NCBI GenBank assembly: GCA_947463775.1 | Contig: CANHVD010000310.1 | Coordinates: 1-6,900, forward strand | DNA length: 6,900 nt | Direction: 5' to 3' | DNA from: Planctomycetaceae bacterium | Lineage (GTDB): Bacteria; Planctomycetota; Planctomycetia; Planctomycetales; Planctomycetaceae | Shown: positions 6,295 through 6,900 of the stretch, piece by piece | Position numbering within the stretch: the first letter of the stretch is position 1 | Layout of the letters: every line of letters starts with the position of its first letter | Program-made: the position numbers and the translations under genes | Notes under the pieces: model-generated | What the model saw: the letters and a program-made list of their open reading frames with translations, nothing else | What the model was told of the DNA's origin: nothing | The model's database searches: none

Positions 6295-6900
6295 ATGAAT
6301 CGCGTGTCTACGCTGTGTGTTTTCGTTGGATTGTTGTTTGGGGCGATACCAGAAGGAAACGGTCAGGATGTCAAAAGTGCCGCGCCGGCAACGGCGACAC
6401 TCAGGCATTCTGATTTAAGCGTCTATCAAGCCGACGATGGAACGTTGAAGCCTATCCGCACAGCGGAAGACTGGGCGATTCGTCGCAAGCAGATTCTGGT
6501 CGGAATGCAGGAAGCGACAGGCCCGCTTGCTCCACACCAACAGCAGCCGGCTTTCGACATCAAGATCACTGAAGACATCCGTATCGAAGGCGTGCGACGC
6601 CTGACGATGACGATTGCCGTCGACGAATCGGATCGACTGCCGCTCGACCTGTATCTTCCCAAAGCCGTTGCCGACTCAGTGGATGCAGGGAAACTTCTGG
6701 ACGCTGAAGGCAACGCGAAACTAGCAGCGATGGTTGCATTGCATCCGACCGGTGCGGCAGGAAAGCGAATAGTGGCCGGAGAAGGAAAGGCTGGTCGTCA
6801 GTATGGCGTCGAGATGGCTCAGCGAGGCTATGTCGTCATCGCTCCGGACTATCCATCGTTCGGAGAATACGAAAAGTACGATTTCGCGGGCGACAAGTAC
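6295..6900 (+). CDS. Secreted alpha/beta hydrolase, N-terminal part only
   Basis: An open frame of 202 codons runs off the right edge. Residues 1-23 form a likely Sec signal peptide (MNRVSTL, a hydrophobic CVFVGLLFGAI core, possible cleavage after GNG). TAEDWAIRRKQIL near 56 and the following MQEATGPL resemble the N-terminal segment of planctomycete esterase/hydrolase families. LPLDLYLPK near 116-124 and VALHPTG, with H150, look like the first core strands and the oxyanion-hole loop of the fold. RGYVVIAPDYPSFGEY near 179-194 is the typical strand before the nucleophile elbow. The nucleophile GxSxG, the acid and the His lie beyond the window, so catalytic competence cannot be judged. Likely targets are ester bonds of carbohydrates or acyl groups, but the substrate is unknown. 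It is divergent from the YkgJ-family gene. Confidence 0.85.
   Translation, partial: MNRVSTLCVFVGLLFGAIPEGNGQDVKSAAPATATLRHSDLSVYQADDGTLKPIRTAEDWAIRRKQILVGMQEATGPLAPHQQQPAFDIKITEDIRIEGVRRLTMTIAVDESDRLPLDLYLPKAVADSVDAGKLLDAEGNAKLAAMVALHPTGAAGKRIVAGEGKAGRQYGVEMAQRGYVVIAPDYPSFGEYEKYDFAGDKY

Overview
The window looks like a piece of a planctomycete chromosome. The best marker is the leftmost gene, a PSCyt1-PSCyt2-PSD1 (DUF1549/DUF1553) secreted c-type cytochrome, an architecture expanded almost only in Planctomycetota and relatives. Moderate GC, weak or absent Shine-Dalgarno sites at several starts, and an FGE-type sulfatase-maturation enzyme (planctomycetes carry many sulfatases) fit this. The assignment rests on protein families, not on a marker gene.

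Layout. Five genes run on the minus strand and one on the plus strand; all five gaps between genes are under 300 bases. From left to right: (1) 1-1967, a diheme PSCyt protein whose C-terminus lies outside the window; (2) 2023-3183, a formylglycine-generating enzyme with the catalytic Cys pair and an N-terminal export signal; (3) 3229-4146, a xylose-isomerase-like TIM-barrel protein with some expected metal ligands replaced. Read in the direction of transcription, these form a tight unit (TIM barrel, then FGE, then cytochrome; gaps of 45 and 55 bases). A good sigma70-like promoter precedes it at 4204-4232, and a ladder of 10-bp-phased direct repeats runs into its -35 element. (4) 4412-5410 is a divergent D-Ala-D-Ala-ligase-like ATP-grasp enzyme, separated from the unit by a 265-base gap that also holds a perfect 8-bp-arm hairpin. 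(5) 5525-6004 is a YkgJ-family cysteine-cluster protein. (6) 6295 onward is the N-terminal part of a secreted alpha/beta hydrolase on the plus strand, divergent from gene 5 across 290 bases.

How they may work together. The exported FGE would activate secreted sulfatases; none is encoded in the window. The TIM-barrel protein and the cytochrome match the general planctomycete repertoire for breaking down complex carbon, but no pathway can be assigned from the sequence. The ATP-grasp enzyme and the YkgJ protein appear to be separate housekeeping-type or accessory genes. No tRNA, rRNA, CRISPR array, insertion sequence or phage gene was seen. I found no clear new multi-gene system. The least-explained signal is the phased repeat array at the promoter of the TIM-barrel/FGE/cytochrome unit.
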